Shown here in pieces: positions 23,881 through 32,846 of a DNA stretch of 50,390 nucleotides (positions are counted from its first letter, which is position 1; the number at the start of each line of letters is the position of its first letter). This stretch comes from CAZJHX01 sp964545715 (GTDB taxonomy: Bacteria > Myxococcota_A > UBA9042 > GCA-2863065). The stretch covers positions 1 through 50,390 of the forward strand of contig CAZJHX010000077.1 in the NCBI GenBank assembly GCA_964545715.1, read 5' to 3'. The notes beneath the pieces were generated by a model that saw nothing but the letters and a program-made list of their open reading frames with translations, searched no databases and was not told the DNA's origin. The translations under genes were made by a program, and so were the position numbers.

Positions 23881-26067
23881 CTACGGTTTGAATGTCAGGC
23901 GGTGTGTGAGGTGACAAGTGGCTCCGCCCTGCGTGGGCTTGAACTTGAGCTTTCGTACGGCTTTCAAGATGCAATCGTGCACCTTCTTGTCCGGCATACT
24001 ACCGGATGACGTGGCGCTCTGCACTGCACCGGTGGCGCTGATCGCGATCTTGAGGACCACTTTGCCCGCCAGGGTCTGGTTCATCTGCAGGCGGCGCTCG
24101 TAACAGAACTTGTACTTGCCCTTGCGCGCCGCCACGACCCGCTTGATCGCGCCCATGTCGCACTTGGCCGCGGGCTTGATCGGCTCGGGTTTCGGCTCGG
24201 GCTTGGGCTCCGGCTTCTTCGGCTCGGGCTTCTTGACCTCGCGCTTGACCGGCTCCTCTGTCAGCCCGCGCGGCGCCGGGATCTCGATCTCCGGCAGCAC
24301 CACCGGGAACAGCGACCTGCACCCGTCGGTCTTCACCGCCGGATCCTCGTCCTTGCAGACCAGACCGGGGAAGACCTCACTCAGCTTGGCCTGCGCCGTC
24401 CCAGGCGCCGACGCGATGGCGTTGGCCGTGGCCAGATACCGCTCCGCCGGGGCATCGTCAGACGCCGCGACCAGGATCACCGTACCCGACGCGTCACGCT
24501 GCCGCAGGGCGCGCACCGCCTGAGCCACCGGCGCCGGATCGGTGCCCGCCACCGAGTACTTCACGACCTTCGTGCCCTTGTACCAGGGCTTTGCCTTGCC
24601 CGGCAGCTTGACCGCTGCCTCCTCTTTGGGCGCCTCGCCCTCGCCACCCGCGGACGGGAAGATGTCCACGCCCGACGCCTTGACCACCACCAGCAGCTGC
24701 CGCTTCTCGACACGCCCCGCGCGCGCCGCCGGAATCGCCGCGGCCTTGCCGGGCGCCGCCAGTACATCGCGGTCACTGCCGCCACGCAGGTAGCGCGCAT
24801 CGCCGTATCCGGCGGTCTCCATCGCGCGCAGCACCGGGCGCAGGTTCTTGGCCGTGGTCGCCTTATCCACCACCATCGTAGCGGACCAGGCGCCTTTCTC
24901 GCGCGCGCCGTTGATCTCCTTGTTGTCCGGACCAAAGACCGTCTTCTCGGCCTCACCGGCCGTCGCCCGAAGCGCCGTCAGCGCGTCGACAAGCGGCTGT
25001 AGGTCCTCCGGCTTCTCCACCGCGGCCAGCGCCTCCGCTGTCATCACGACCTTGCCGGGCCAGGCGCCACCGGACGCCAGGCTCTTGGCCTCCAGCTGCG
25101 CCACCGGACGCAGGGTCAGCCGTACGCCGGTCGCGTCTACCGTGATCGTCTCCAACGGGGCCGTCCGGCTGGCAGCTGGGGCCGTGGACGGCAGGGGTGT
25201 GCTCGTGTGCGCCGGCAGCGGCAGATCAAACACGCCCTTGGGACGCGCATCTCCGGCGTATCCGGCGATGGCGTTTAAGCGGAGAATGCGCAGGCTGCGG
25301 TTGTCCAGACCCGCCAGCTCGGCCTTGTCGGTCAGCCCGTAATACTCCGCCGGGCAGGTCGCCTGCGGGGTCGTCTCTTTGCCGCGCGCCTCTGGGCACG
25401 TGGCCCAGTCGCCGTCTGCCTCGGCGCCCAGCACCCGGGTCACGCGCTCCTCCGCGCGGCCGGGCGCGAACGCGTCCAGCACCGGCTTCAGACGCCCGGC
25501 GATCACACGCTGCGCCGCCTTGGCCAGCTTCGACTCGCCGCCGGCCACCGACTGCACGTCAGCCAGCTGCTCAAAGCTGCCGCCCGCGATAAAGGCCGCC
25601 AGCTTGATCACAGGCTCCTTGTCCACGCCAAGCCCGTTGGCCACGTTGACCGCCACGCCGCCCTTGCCGTCCATGAGCGGGGTGACCAGCTTGAGCGCGA
25701 TCCGCGGATCGCCCTGCTCGATAGACAGCGACGCACGCTCGATCGCCGTGGTGGCAAGCAGCTTTGACGCGCTGACCAGATCGTCGGCGGCGGGGTGGGC
25801 ATCGATGTACGCTCGCAGCGCAGTCACAGACGCCACGCTGTCGGCCGGCGTCGCCGTGGCCAGCTGCTCGGTCAGCTTCTGCACCTCGGTCTTTTCCACG
25901 GGCTTGGGCTCGGGTTTGGGCTCGGGCTTCGGCTCAGGCTTCGGCTCGGGTTTGGGCTCCGGCTTCGGCGCCTCAGCCTTCTCTTTTGCTGGAAGGTTGG
26001 GCTTCTTAGTGCTTCCGCACGCGCCAACCAGGGACACCACAAGAACGGCCAAAACCAGTCTAAACAT
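23881..26067 (-). CDS. Lipoprotein with PEPK repeats and TonB-like AgmX/PglI C-terminal domain
   Basis: 728 residues. Lipobox VGAC gives a lipidated Cys at about residue 17. Residues 34-56 are a run of Pro-Glu-Pro-Lys units, and a second PEPK stretch lies at about 610-635. Between them are about 550 residues of mixed helix with Ala-rich segments and no recognised domain. The C-terminal roughly 95 residues (CDMGAIKRVV, then YKFCYERRL, GKVVLKI and DCILKAVRKLKF) match the AgmX/PglI C-terminal domain, a TonB-C-like fold found in gliding and transport proteins of myxobacteria. PEPK spacers usually span the periplasm, so it may bridge membranes. It probably shares a transcript with the SUKH gene. 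Confidence 0.82.
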   Translation of the reverse strand: MFRLVLAVLVVSLVGACGSTKKPNLPAKEKAEAPKPEPKPEPKPEPKPEPKPEPKPVEKTEVQKLTEQLATATPADSVASVTALRAYIDAHPAADDLVSASKLLATTAIERASLSIEQGDPRIALKLVTPLMDGKGGVAVNVANGLGVDKEPVIKLAAFIAGGSFEQLADVQSVAGGESKLAKAAQRVIAGRLKPVLDAFAPGRAEERVTRVLGAEADGDWATCPEARGKETTPQATCPAEYYGLTDKAELAGLDNRSLRILRLNAIAGYAGDARPKGVFDLPLPAHTSTPLPSTAPAASRTAPLETITVDATGVRLTLRPVAQLEAKSLASGGAWPGKVVMTAEALAAVEKPEDLQPLVDALTALRATAGEAEKTVFGPDNKEINGAREKGAWSATMVVDKATTAKNLRPVLRAMETAGYGDARYLRGGSDRDVLAAPGKAAAIPAARAGRVEKRQLLVVVKASGVDIFPSAGGEGEAPKEEAAVKLPGKAKPWYKGTKVVKYSVAGTDPAPVAQAVRALRQRDASGTVILVAASDDAPAERYLATANAIASAPGTAQAKLSEVFPGLVCKDEDPAVKTDGCRSLFPVVLPEIEIPAPRGLTEEPVKREVKKPEPKKPEPKPEPKPEPIKPAAKCDMGAIKRVVAARKGKYKFCYERRLQMNQTLAGKVVLKIAISATGAVQSATSSGSMPDKKVHDCILKAVRKLKFKPTQGGATCHLTHRLTFKP

Positions 26068-26146
26068 CTGCCTTCCTTACCACCGCTATAGTCCGGGCAC
26101 GGGACATCACCATGCGGACCGTCAATCCGTCAAGTGATACCTTTCC

Positions 26147-26176
26147 TTGACTTTTTGCCCTTCCAACAGCGATTAT
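26147..26176 (+). promoter_or_regulatory. Candidate sigma-70 promoter upstream of the small membrane protein
   Basis: TTGACT (5 of 6 to consensus) and GATTAT (4 of 6) are separated by 18 bp, with the -10 element about 42 bp before the GTG at 26219. It is in the unusually A+T-rich part of the 151-bp divergent intergenic region. Located only by eye. Confidence 0.4.
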
Positions 26177-26218
26177 TTAAAGTCCGCTTGACTTGAGCGG
26201 CGTGCTAAGAGGACGGGC

Positions 26219-26710
26219 GTGGACACCGTTAGAACGACCGGATATGCCGTCGTGTTCCTTGGTTGCCTTTGCAGCGAGGCTCTCGCTGTGCCTCACGCCG
26301 CATCCGCCGTGTCACCGCCGCTGGTCGTCGGCGGCATGCTGATCGGCCTGCTTTTGCTGGTGCTGTTCATCGGCATTCTGGTGCGCACCTTCCGCAACAT
26401 GAAGTCGGCCGTCGTAGCCGATCCCGGGTCCCATCTCCAGCGTGAGATCGGCGATCTGCTGGAGCAGTGGCAGGCCTCGGCCGACCCGGACGTGGTTCGC
26501 TCCCTGATCGATGGACTGAGGCTCGCCGAGTTCGACGGCGAGGCCGAGCAATACGCCGAGGCGCTGTCCGAGATTACCAAGCGCTACTTCGGGACCGACG
26601 GCGTCGCCTGGGAGGTCTGGTGGCGTCGGGACTCCAGCGAGTTCTTCGACAGCCTGCGCGACGACCTGCGCCGCGGCAGCCCGGCTCCCGGCTACCTGCC
26701 CGTTTCCTAG
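26219..26710 (+). CDS. Small membrane protein of unknown function
   Basis: 163 residues from GTG at 26219. The N-terminus looks like a signal peptide or first helix (about residues 8-25), and a strong membrane helix runs from about 35 to 58. The remaining roughly 100 residues are soluble, acidic and helical, with two amphipathic segments (LQREIGDLLEQW; EAEQYAEALSEIT), probably cytoplasmic and suited to protein contacts. I do not recognise a family. It is divergent from the AgmX-type lipoprotein and converges on the M43 protease gene with 10 bp between stops. Confidence 0.6.
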   Translation: MDTVRTTGYAVVFLGCLCSEALAVPHAASAVSPPLVVGGMLIGLLLLVLFIGILVRTFRNMKSAVVADPGSHLQREIGDLLEQWQASADPDVVRSLIDGLRLAEFDGEAEQYAEALSEITKRYFGTDGVAWEVWWRRDSSEFFDSLRDDLRRGSPAPGYLPVS

Positions 26711-26720
26711 CCCTCAGGGC

Positions 26721-27836
26721 TCAATCACACAGATGACGGACCATCGGGTGCCGACGCATCACTGCGCCCTGCCCCTCTGTCAGCAGGTCTCCGGGCTTGC
26801 CGGGAGCCATCAGGTTATCCGTCTCGTGCGGCGGGGCCGTGTCCGGCAGTGGGTCCTTGATCTTATCCGCGGGCGCCGCCTCGAACGTGTGCCATAGGCC
26901 CAGGTAGTGACCGACTTCGTGCGCCAGGGTCCGGCCCAGCGAGGGCGCCGTTGCGCGCAGGATGATCCCGGCATCCGCTGCAGGTTCGCCGTAAGGTCCC
27001 GGCAGTGGACTGAGCGCCAATAGAACCGTCCCTGCGTCATCGGTGAGCGTGTCCACCACGTACACGGCGATGGCCTCCAGACTGCCCTTGCGATGCGCAA
27101 ACAAGGCCGAGCGCCGGGTCTCAACGGTCACCGCCTGCCCCTCCTCGGGCACGTCGTGGTAGGTGAACTCCAGCGAGATCCCTACTGAATGGTACAGCTG
27201 GCCAAAGTCCAGGAGCGCTTGCTGAAGGACCTGGTCAGTGGGCGCCGACTCCGCCGTCAAACCACCGGCGCCGGTCAGGTGAAGCGCGACGGTCAGCGCT
27301 CCGGTGGCGAGGTCGTCGGGGTCGCCGATCTTGACGACCGCCGACACGTCAGCAGCGGCCGCGCCATCGTAGCCATGCGCCTCATAGGTCCACGCCCCGG
27401 GCGTGAAGACCGCCTCCGCCGACGGGGAGCTGGGCGCCATCACGGCGTGGCCGCCGCGCTCGTTGGCGACGCGGTTGGGGCACGACAAACAGATCGGCAC
27501 GGTGGCGTCGTCGTACCAATCCGCCAAGACGAGCTCACCGGCGGGGCTGGTAAGCGCGCGCGTCGTGTAGATGCCTGCCGGGTCACCCGTCGCGCTGATC
27601 AATACCGAGCGCGCGTGCACGGGCACGTCGAACCGGCCGTCGGCGTCGATCGTGAGCGTCTCCACGCTCGGGCATGCGGGCGCTGGCGGGCCGGCGTCCA
27701 CCTCGACTCCCCCGTCCGGCGCGACATCCGGGATGGGCGCCGCAGCGTCGGGATCGCCGGAGTCATCACCGCACCCGATACATGCCGTCAGCAGAGCGGC
27801 GGCCAGAACCCGCCAATGGTCACAAACAGGCTTCAT
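26721..27836 (-). CDS. M43-type (pappalysin/cytophagalysin) zinc metalloprotease lipoprotein
   Basis: 371 residues from ATG 27836, preceded by a GAGAGAGG ribosome site; an upstream ATG (27866) would add ten residues that do not suit a signal peptide. The signal peptide carries lipobox LTAC, followed by an Asp/Pro/Gly linker. The zinc motif HEVGHYLGLWH (HExxHxxGxxH) lies at about residue 300 and a Met-turn (NLMAPG) follows about 45 residues later, the arrangement of M43 metzincins. It would cleave proteins at the cell surface or periplasm. The start is 28 bp from the divergent truC gene. Confidence 0.85.
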   Translation of the reverse strand: MKPVCDHWRVLAAALLTACIGCGDDSGDPDAAAPIPDVAPDGGVEVDAGPPAPACPSVETLTIDADGRFDVPVHARSVLISATGDPAGIYTTRALTSPAGELVLADWYDDATVPICLSCPNRVANERGGHAVMAPSSPSAEAVFTPGAWTYEAHGYDGAAAADVSAVVKIGDPDDLATGALTVALHLTGAGGLTAESAPTDQVLQQALLDFGQLYHSVGISLEFTYHDVPEEGQAVTVETRRSALFAHRKGSLEAIAVYVVDTLTDDAGTVLLALSPLPGPYGEPAADAGIILRATAPSLGRTLAHEVGHYLGLWHTFEAAPADKIKDPLPDTAPPHETDNLMAPGKPGDLLTEGQGAVMRRHPMVRHLCD

Positions 27837-27864
27837 CCTCTCTCTCGGTGTACCATTGACGGCC

Positions 27865-28566
27865 ATGGTGGGCCCAATCTCAATCGCCTACCGTGACCAG
27901 TATGTGGTGGCCGCCAACAAACCGGGCGGTATGCCCGTACATCGGTCGCGGGAGCACGCGCGCGTGAAGCACGTACTCCTTCAGACCATGCGCGACCAGC
28001 TGGGCATGCGGGTCAACCCGGTGCATCGCATCGATCGGGCCACGTCGGGGTTGGTGCTGCTGGCTTTCGACGGCGACAGCGCGCGGCTGTTCACCGAGGC
28101 GCTGGCGGCGCCCGATACCCACAAGGAGTACCTGGCGCTGGTGCGCGGACGCTTTCCGGACGACGCCGTTGTGGACCGCCCGCTGACCAACAAGACCACG
28201 GGCGTGAGCCAGGAGGCGCGGACCGAGTTCAGGCGTCTAGCCGTCGTCGATCTGGGCGGCGAGTTCGGCGAAGGCAGCCTGATCCTGGCCCGCATTCACA
28301 GTGGCCGACGCCACCAGATTCGGCGTCACACCAGCCATCTGCGCCATCAGATCCTGGTCGACTCCACATACGGAAAAGGCGCCGTAAACCGACATTGCCG
28401 CGCCGCGCTCGGGATCTCGCGCATGTTCCTGCACGCGCTGCGTCTGACGCTCACGCACCCGGTGACCAGCGAGCGGCTGACGATTGAGGCGCCGCTGCCG
28501 GCGGACCTGGCCGAGCCCCTGGCGCGGCTACTGCCGGTCGAGCAGTGGCCCGAGGGTGCGCGATGA
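27865..28566 (+). CDS. truC: tRNA pseudouridine synthase of the RluA/TruC type
   Basis: 233 residues from ATG 27865. The N-terminal NKPGGMPVHRS closely resembles E. coli TruC (NKPSGWLVHRS), and the catalytic Asp is in HRIDRATSG. Further matches are GRRHQIRRHTSHLRH, the RMFLHA block and a terminal LTHP...LTI strand. TruC isomerises uridine 65 in certain tRNAs. It is shorter than the E. coli enzyme (260 residues), mainly at the C-terminus. An RluA-family rRNA enzyme cannot be fully excluded. It overlaps the kinase gene by ATGA. Confidence 0.85.
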   Translation: MVGPISIAYRDQYVVAANKPGGMPVHRSREHARVKHVLLQTMRDQLGMRVNPVHRIDRATSGLVLLAFDGDSARLFTEALAAPDTHKEYLALVRGRFPDDAVVDRPLTNKTTGVSQEARTEFRRLAVVDLGGEFGEGSLILARIHSGRRHQIRRHTSHLRHQILVDSTYGKGAVNRHCRAALGISRMFLHALRLTLTHPVTSERLTIEAPLPADLAEPLARLLPVEQWPEGAR

Positions 28567-30122
28567 AGGACCAACCGCTGGTCTTTGCGGACACGGCGTC
28601 ACCGGCGTCCGCGGACACGAGTTGGTGGGCTCGCGACGCGCCCGACATGCCCCAGGACCTGCTGGAGAAGGCGGTCTCACGACTGGGGTTCATGTGCATG
28701 GTCTATGTGGTGACCTTCGTCTCGGCCTACGCCTTCACGGCCGCCGTCGACATCGGACGGGTCTTTCCGGCCGAGGGTCATCCCGTGGGGCTTTGGGGCT
28801 TTGGCGTCAGCGTGTCCATGGCGCTCGCTATCGCGTATGCGGCGCGTACCGGGGCAATGCGCGCCGAGCGACTCCTCACGGTTGGGCTGCTCTTTCAGGT
28901 CGTCGGCGCGCTGGCGATCACGCTAGCGGAGAACACCGCGCCCTGGCCTGTCGACATGCCGCTCAAGGGGATCTCATGGGTCACGTTCTGGATCACGATC
29001 TTTCCGCTGCTGGTGCCCTGCCGGCCCTGGCGCGCGGCGATCTACGCCTTTGCCGCGTTTGCCATGGGGCCCCTGGGCTACTTCCTGGTCATCATGATCA
29101 ACGACTATCCCGCGCTGCAGACCGGGCACCTCGCGGCCTTCTTTGGCGGTAACTTCACGGCGGCCCTGTGGGCGACCATCGCCTCGCGTGTGGTGTGGGA
29201 CCTGGGCCGCAGCGTGCGTGAGGCGCGTCAACTGGGCAGCTACCATCTGGTGGAGAAGCTCGGTGCGGGCGGCATGGGCGAGGTCTGGCACGCGACGCAT
29301 CAGCGCTTGATTCGGCCCGCTGCCGTGAAGCTGATTCGGCCGCGCGGCTTCACGCACGACCAGCTGCGCACGCTGGAGCGGCGCTTCGAGCGCGAGGCGC
29401 AGGCGACAGCGGCGCTGCAGTCGCCGCACACCGTGGTGCTGTACGACTTCGGGCGCAACGAGGACGGCGTCTTCTACTACGCGATGGAGCTGCTGGACGG
29501 CGTGGACCTCGAGCAGTTGGTGCAACAGAGCGGGCCCTTGAGCAGCGAGCGTGTCGTGCACATGCTGCTGCAGGTCTGCCACTCGCTGGCGGACGCCCAC
29601 GCGCACGGGCTGGTGCATCGCGACATCAAGCCGTCCAACATCCTGACGTGCTGCCACGGCGGCGACTTCGACCACATGAAGGTGCTCGACTTCGGCCTGG
29701 TCAAGGGCGACAAGCTGGAGACCAACGAGAGTAAGCTCACGGCGGACGACACGACCAGCGGCACCCCGGCGTACATCGCGCCCGAGATGGTCGCCGGCGA
29801 GGGCGAGGTGGACGGCCGCGCCGACATCTACTCGCTGGGCTGCGTGGCCTATTGGCTGCTGACGGGCCAGCTGGTGTTCACGGCGGACACGGCGATGCGC
29901 CTGTTGTTCAAGCACGTCCAGGAGGCGCCGGTCGCGCCGTCCCAGGTCACCGAGGTGGAGATCCCGGCGGAGCTGGAGACGATTGTGATGGCGTGTCTGG
30001 CGAAGGCCCCGGAGGACAGGCCGCAGAGCGCAGCTGACCTGAGTGATCTGCTGAGGGCGGTGCCGCTGCGGCAGCCCTGGACCCAGGCGCGCGCCGAGCG
30101 CTGGTGGTCACGACAGAGTTGA
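28563..30122 (+). CDS. Membrane-anchored Ser/Thr protein kinase with N-terminal six-helix domain
   Basis: 519 residues from ATG 28563 (overlap ATGA with truC). Residues about 35-220 hold six hydrophobic segments with no large loops. The kinase domain follows: glycine loop LGAGGMGEVW, Lys in AAVKLI, catalytic HRDIKPSN, DFGLVKG, and GTPAYIAPE. All catalytic residues are present. Most bacterial Hanks-type kinases have a single C-terminal helix and an outside sensor; here a polytopic domain precedes the kinase and there is no obvious extracellular sensor, so sensing may occur within the membrane. The gene stops five bases before the tRNA-Pro gene on the other strand. Confidence 0.93.
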   Translation: MKDQPLVFADTASPASADTSWWARDAPDMPQDLLEKAVSRLGFMCMVYVVTFVSAYAFTAAVDIGRVFPAEGHPVGLWGFGVSVSMALAIAYAARTGAMRAERLLTVGLLFQVVGALAITLAENTAPWPVDMPLKGISWVTFWITIFPLLVPCRPWRAAIYAFAAFAMGPLGYFLVIMINDYPALQTGHLAAFFGGNFTAALWATIASRVVWDLGRSVREARQLGSYHLVEKLGAGGMGEVWHATHQRLIRPAAVKLIRPRGFTHDQLRTLERRFEREAQATAALQSPHTVVLYDFGRNEDGVFYYAMELLDGVDLEQLVQQSGPLSSERVVHMLLQVCHSLADAHAHGLVHRDIKPSNILTCCHGGDFDHMKVLDFGLVKGDKLETNESKLTADDTTSGTPAYIAPEMVAGEGEVDGRADIYSLGCVAYWLLTGQLVFTADTAMRLLFKHVQEAPVAPSQVTEVEIPAELETIVMACLAKAPEDRPQSAADLSDLLRAVPLRQPWTQARAERWWSRQS

Positions 30123-30126
30123 TCGG

Positions 30127-30200
30127 TCGGGGAGACAGGATTTGAACCTGCGACCCTCTGCTCCCAAAGCAGATGCGCTGCCAGGCTGCGCCACTCCCCG
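30127..30200 (-). tRNA. tRNA-Pro (anticodon UGG)
   Basis: Minus strand: acceptor CGGGGAG pairs with CTCCCCG, the anticodon loop TTTGGGA (anticodon TGG) sits on stem TCTGC/GCAGA, the T arm is GCAGG-TTCAAAT-CCTGT and the discriminator is A73. Length 74 nt, CCA not encoded. Convergent with the kinase gene. Upstream on the minus strand TTTACT and TACGGT at 17-bp spacing could be its promoter, but the -10 match is poor. Confidence 0.95.
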
Positions 30201-30215
30201 ATACGGCCGGACCGT

Positions 30216-30232
30216 AACGGTTGACAACGGTT
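30216..30232. repeat. Direct repeat AACGGTT x2 at 10-bp period
   Basis: AACGGTT-GAC-AACGGTT: two identical 7-mers one helical turn apart, with TTGACA (30221-30226) formed across the first copy. It lies between tRNA-Pro and the divergent M48 gene. Tandem half-sites at this spacing are common for response regulators; no regulator can be named. Confidence 0.35.
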
Positions 30233-30309
30233 TAGTAAAGGGCCACAGGAATTGACTGGGGCGCCGCCTGGTTGCAGGCGTGGGCCAACACGGGACGGGG
30301 AGGACGAGC

Positions 30310-32817
30310 ATGCTTCGAACGGTAGCAACCGTGACGGCAGTAACGCTTTTGATGGCGATGCCGGCAGCTGAGGCGGCCAACAAGCAGGAGCGCGCAGCCA
30401 AGGCGCTGCGTTACGCCAACTATCTGATGCTTGTGGAGCGCGACTACGCGGCGGCGGTCAAGGAGTACACCAAGGTGCTGCGCCTGGACCGCAAAAACGC
30501 CAAGGCGCAGCGGGCGCTAGCCGGCGCGTACGGAAAGCTGGGGAAGTGGCCCAAGGCGGTCAAGGCGCTGGCGGCGCTCGCGAAGCTGACGCCGCGGGAT
30601 CGCAGTGCCTGGACAGAGCTGGGCAAGGCTCAGCTGCGCACGGGGGCGCGGGACAAGGCGCTGGCGTCATTCAAGAAGGCGATCGAGATCGATCGGCGGT
30701 ACGCGCCGGCGTTGCTGGCGGCCGCGGCCATCGTCTACGAGCGATATCAACTCACAAAGAACGACGGGAGCTTGAAGACCGAGACGATCGCGCTGTTCAC
30801 CCAGTTTTTGGAGGCGACGCGCAACAAGAAGGGATACCAGGCGGCGCGCGCGGAGCGAATCGTGGCGCAGCTGAAGGGCGGCAAGCTTGCCGCGACCATC
30901 GTGGATGCGCGGCGGCTGTACGGCCAGGCGTTTACGACGCGACGCCGCATGCATGTCATGTTCGAGAAGGCGTACTCCAAGCTGGACGAGGTCTTGGAGA
31001 AGAAGCCCGGTCACCAGGAGGCGCTGTACTACCAGGGCCTGATCCACCTCTCGGTGAAGTCCAAGCGCCTGCACAGCATCGAGAAAGCCGTGCAGAAGCT
31101 GGCCGCCGCGGGGGATTACGCGCCGGCACTGGCGGAGCTGGGACGGCACGAGCGCAAGCATGACGATCTGGAGGCCGCGAGCACCTATCTGCTGAAGGCG
31201 CTGCAGCTGGACAAGACGCACCAACGCAGCTGGTACGAGCTTGGGTTGGTGCACAAGCTGTCGGATAAGCGAGACGCGGCGGTCGAGGCGTTTCGCAAGG
31301 CGGTGGACGCGGATCCGCGGTCTGATGTGGCGGCGCGCGCCGTGGTGGATCTGAGCCACCTGGCCCCGCAGGACACGCGGGTGATGCGCCACTATCGGTC
31401 CAACAAGCAGTTTCGGGCTGACATCTTTGACACCGAGAAGTTCAAAGGCAGCATCGCGATGCTGGAGCGGCGGCTGGGCGGCGTGGACGAGCGCGCGGCG
31501 GAGCAAGCGTGGCTGGACGAGATGATGCGGCGGCTGCTGAACGCGACGGACCAGAAGGTCAGCGCGGTGTTCACGGTCAAGGTGGTGCGCACCAAGATGG
31601 TCAACGCGTTTGCGGTGCCCAACGGCAACGTCTACTTCACGCGCGGCTTTTTGGACTTCATCAAAAAGAGCTTCCCGGACCTGAAGATGGACGCCGACAA
31701 CCCGGCGATCGCGGCGGTGATGGGCCACGAGCTGACGCATGTGATGAAAGAGCACGTGATTCGGTCGTTCGTGTTTCGGGATGCGATGAAGCAGAAGCGC
31801 TTCAACCCTCAGGTCATGGTGAGCGTGACGCGCAACCACGAGATCGAGGCGGACCGCGAGGGTATGAAGCTGATGTTCCTGGCGGGGTACGACCCGCGGT
31901 GGGCGGTCGATCTGCATGCCGCCTACGCCAAGGCGCTGGGTGAGGTGCCGGCGGGGCTGGACCACCCGACCTTTGATGAGCGCGTGCACTACCTGGAGGA
32001 GTACTGGTCCAACGAGATGGCGTTTGCGTACGCGTCTTTCAAGCAGGGCGCGACGCGGCTGAAGGAGGCGGCCGGCGTGGAGGCGGCGGACCTGAACAAG
32101 GCGGCGGCGCTGTACAAGGAGGCCATCGACGACCTGAAGCGCTTTACGGTCGCGTTCAAGCGGACGAAGGAGGCCTTGAACAACCTGGCGCTGGCGCACG
32201 CCAAGCTGGGGCTGTTCGAACTGGCCAAGGGCGGGTCCAAGAACGCGATCGCGCGTTGGTATACCGAGTTCTCGGTGGAGCAGGATCTGGCGCTGAAGTT
32301 TGTGCCGCTGGCGCGCAAGCGAACGACGCGCGGGGCGGCCGGCGGCGGCGAGAAGACCGTGCTGCCGGCGTCGCTGCGGCGGGCGCGGGTGCTGCTGGAG
32401 AGGGCACTGAAGATGGACGCGCATTATGCGCGCGCGCGCCTGAATCTGGGGGTTGTGCGGCTGGCTAGCGGGGAGTTTGCCGAGGCGCGTAAGGCGTTTG
32501 AGGCGATTCAAACCCAGTGCAACGAAGCCAAAGACTGCCCGATCGCGGCCGACCGGGTCAGCAACCTGCTGGGCATCGTAAAGGCGGAGCAGGGGCAGAT
32601 GAAGAGCGCCGTGGCGGACTTCGAGAGCAGCCTTGAGGGCAAGACCGAGGGCAAGGCTCCGCTGCGGATCTTCAACCTGGCGCGCGCGCTGGACAAAGCG
32701 GATCGCAAAGACGACGCGGCGCGCATGTACCGCAAGTTTCTGTCGTCCTGCGGAGAAAACGACGCCAGCACCTGGGCGATCCAGGCGCGGACGGCGCTGG
32801 CCAAGCTGAAAGAGTAA
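30310..32817 (+). CDS. Periplasmic TPR protein with M48 metallopeptidase domain
   Basis: 835 residues from ATG 30310 with GGGAGG upstream; an ATG at 30280 would put ten polar residues before the signal peptide. The signal peptide ends AEAA. Residues about 25-370 are helical TPR units (ALRYANYLMLVERDYAAAVKEY-type pairs). The M48 zinc motif is HELTH at 473-477, with the third ligand in NHEIEADREG about 55 residues later. Further TPR units follow to the end. This resembles BepA/YfgC-type proteases that survey outer-membrane protein assembly, but with TPRs on both sides of the peptidase rather than only after it. Likely role: envelope quality control. Confidence 0.87.
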   Translation: MLRTVATVTAVTLLMAMPAAEAANKQERAAKALRYANYLMLVERDYAAAVKEYTKVLRLDRKNAKAQRALAGAYGKLGKWPKAVKALAALAKLTPRDRSAWTELGKAQLRTGARDKALASFKKAIEIDRRYAPALLAAAAIVYERYQLTKNDGSLKTETIALFTQFLEATRNKKGYQAARAERIVAQLKGGKLAATIVDARRLYGQAFTTRRRMHVMFEKAYSKLDEVLEKKPGHQEALYYQGLIHLSVKSKRLHSIEKAVQKLAAAGDYAPALAELGRHERKHDDLEAASTYLLKALQLDKTHQRSWYELGLVHKLSDKRDAAVEAFRKAVDADPRSDVAARAVVDLSHLAPQDTRVMRHYRSNKQFRADIFDTEKFKGSIAMLERRLGGVDERAAEQAWLDEMMRRLLNATDQKVSAVFTVKVVRTKMVNAFAVPNGNVYFTRGFLDFIKKSFPDLKMDADNPAIAAVMGHELTHVMKEHVIRSFVFRDAMKQKRFNPQVMVSVTRNHEIEADREGMKLMFLAGYDPRWAVDLHAAYAKALGEVPAGLDHPTFDERVHYLEEYWSNEMAFAYASFKQGATRLKEAAGVEAADLNKAAALYKEAIDDLKRFTVAFKRTKEALNNLALAHAKLGLFELAKGGSKNAIARWYTEFSVEQDLALKFVPLARKRTTRGAAGGGEKTVLPASLRRARVLLERALKMDAHYARARLNLGVVRLASGEFAEARKAFEAIQTQCNEAKDCPIAADRVSNLLGIVKAEQGQMKSAVADFESSLEGKTEGKAPLRIFNLARALDKADRKDDAARMYRKFLSSCGENDASTWAIQARTALAKLKE

Positions 32818-32846
32818 GGATTGACGGTGCCTGATATGCTGGCGGG

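Noticed and set aside
25895..25970. Tandem DNA repeat in the AgmX-type gene as a CRISPR-like array.
   Set aside because: It encodes Pro-Glu-Pro-Lys units in frame with no spacers; it is a coding repeat.
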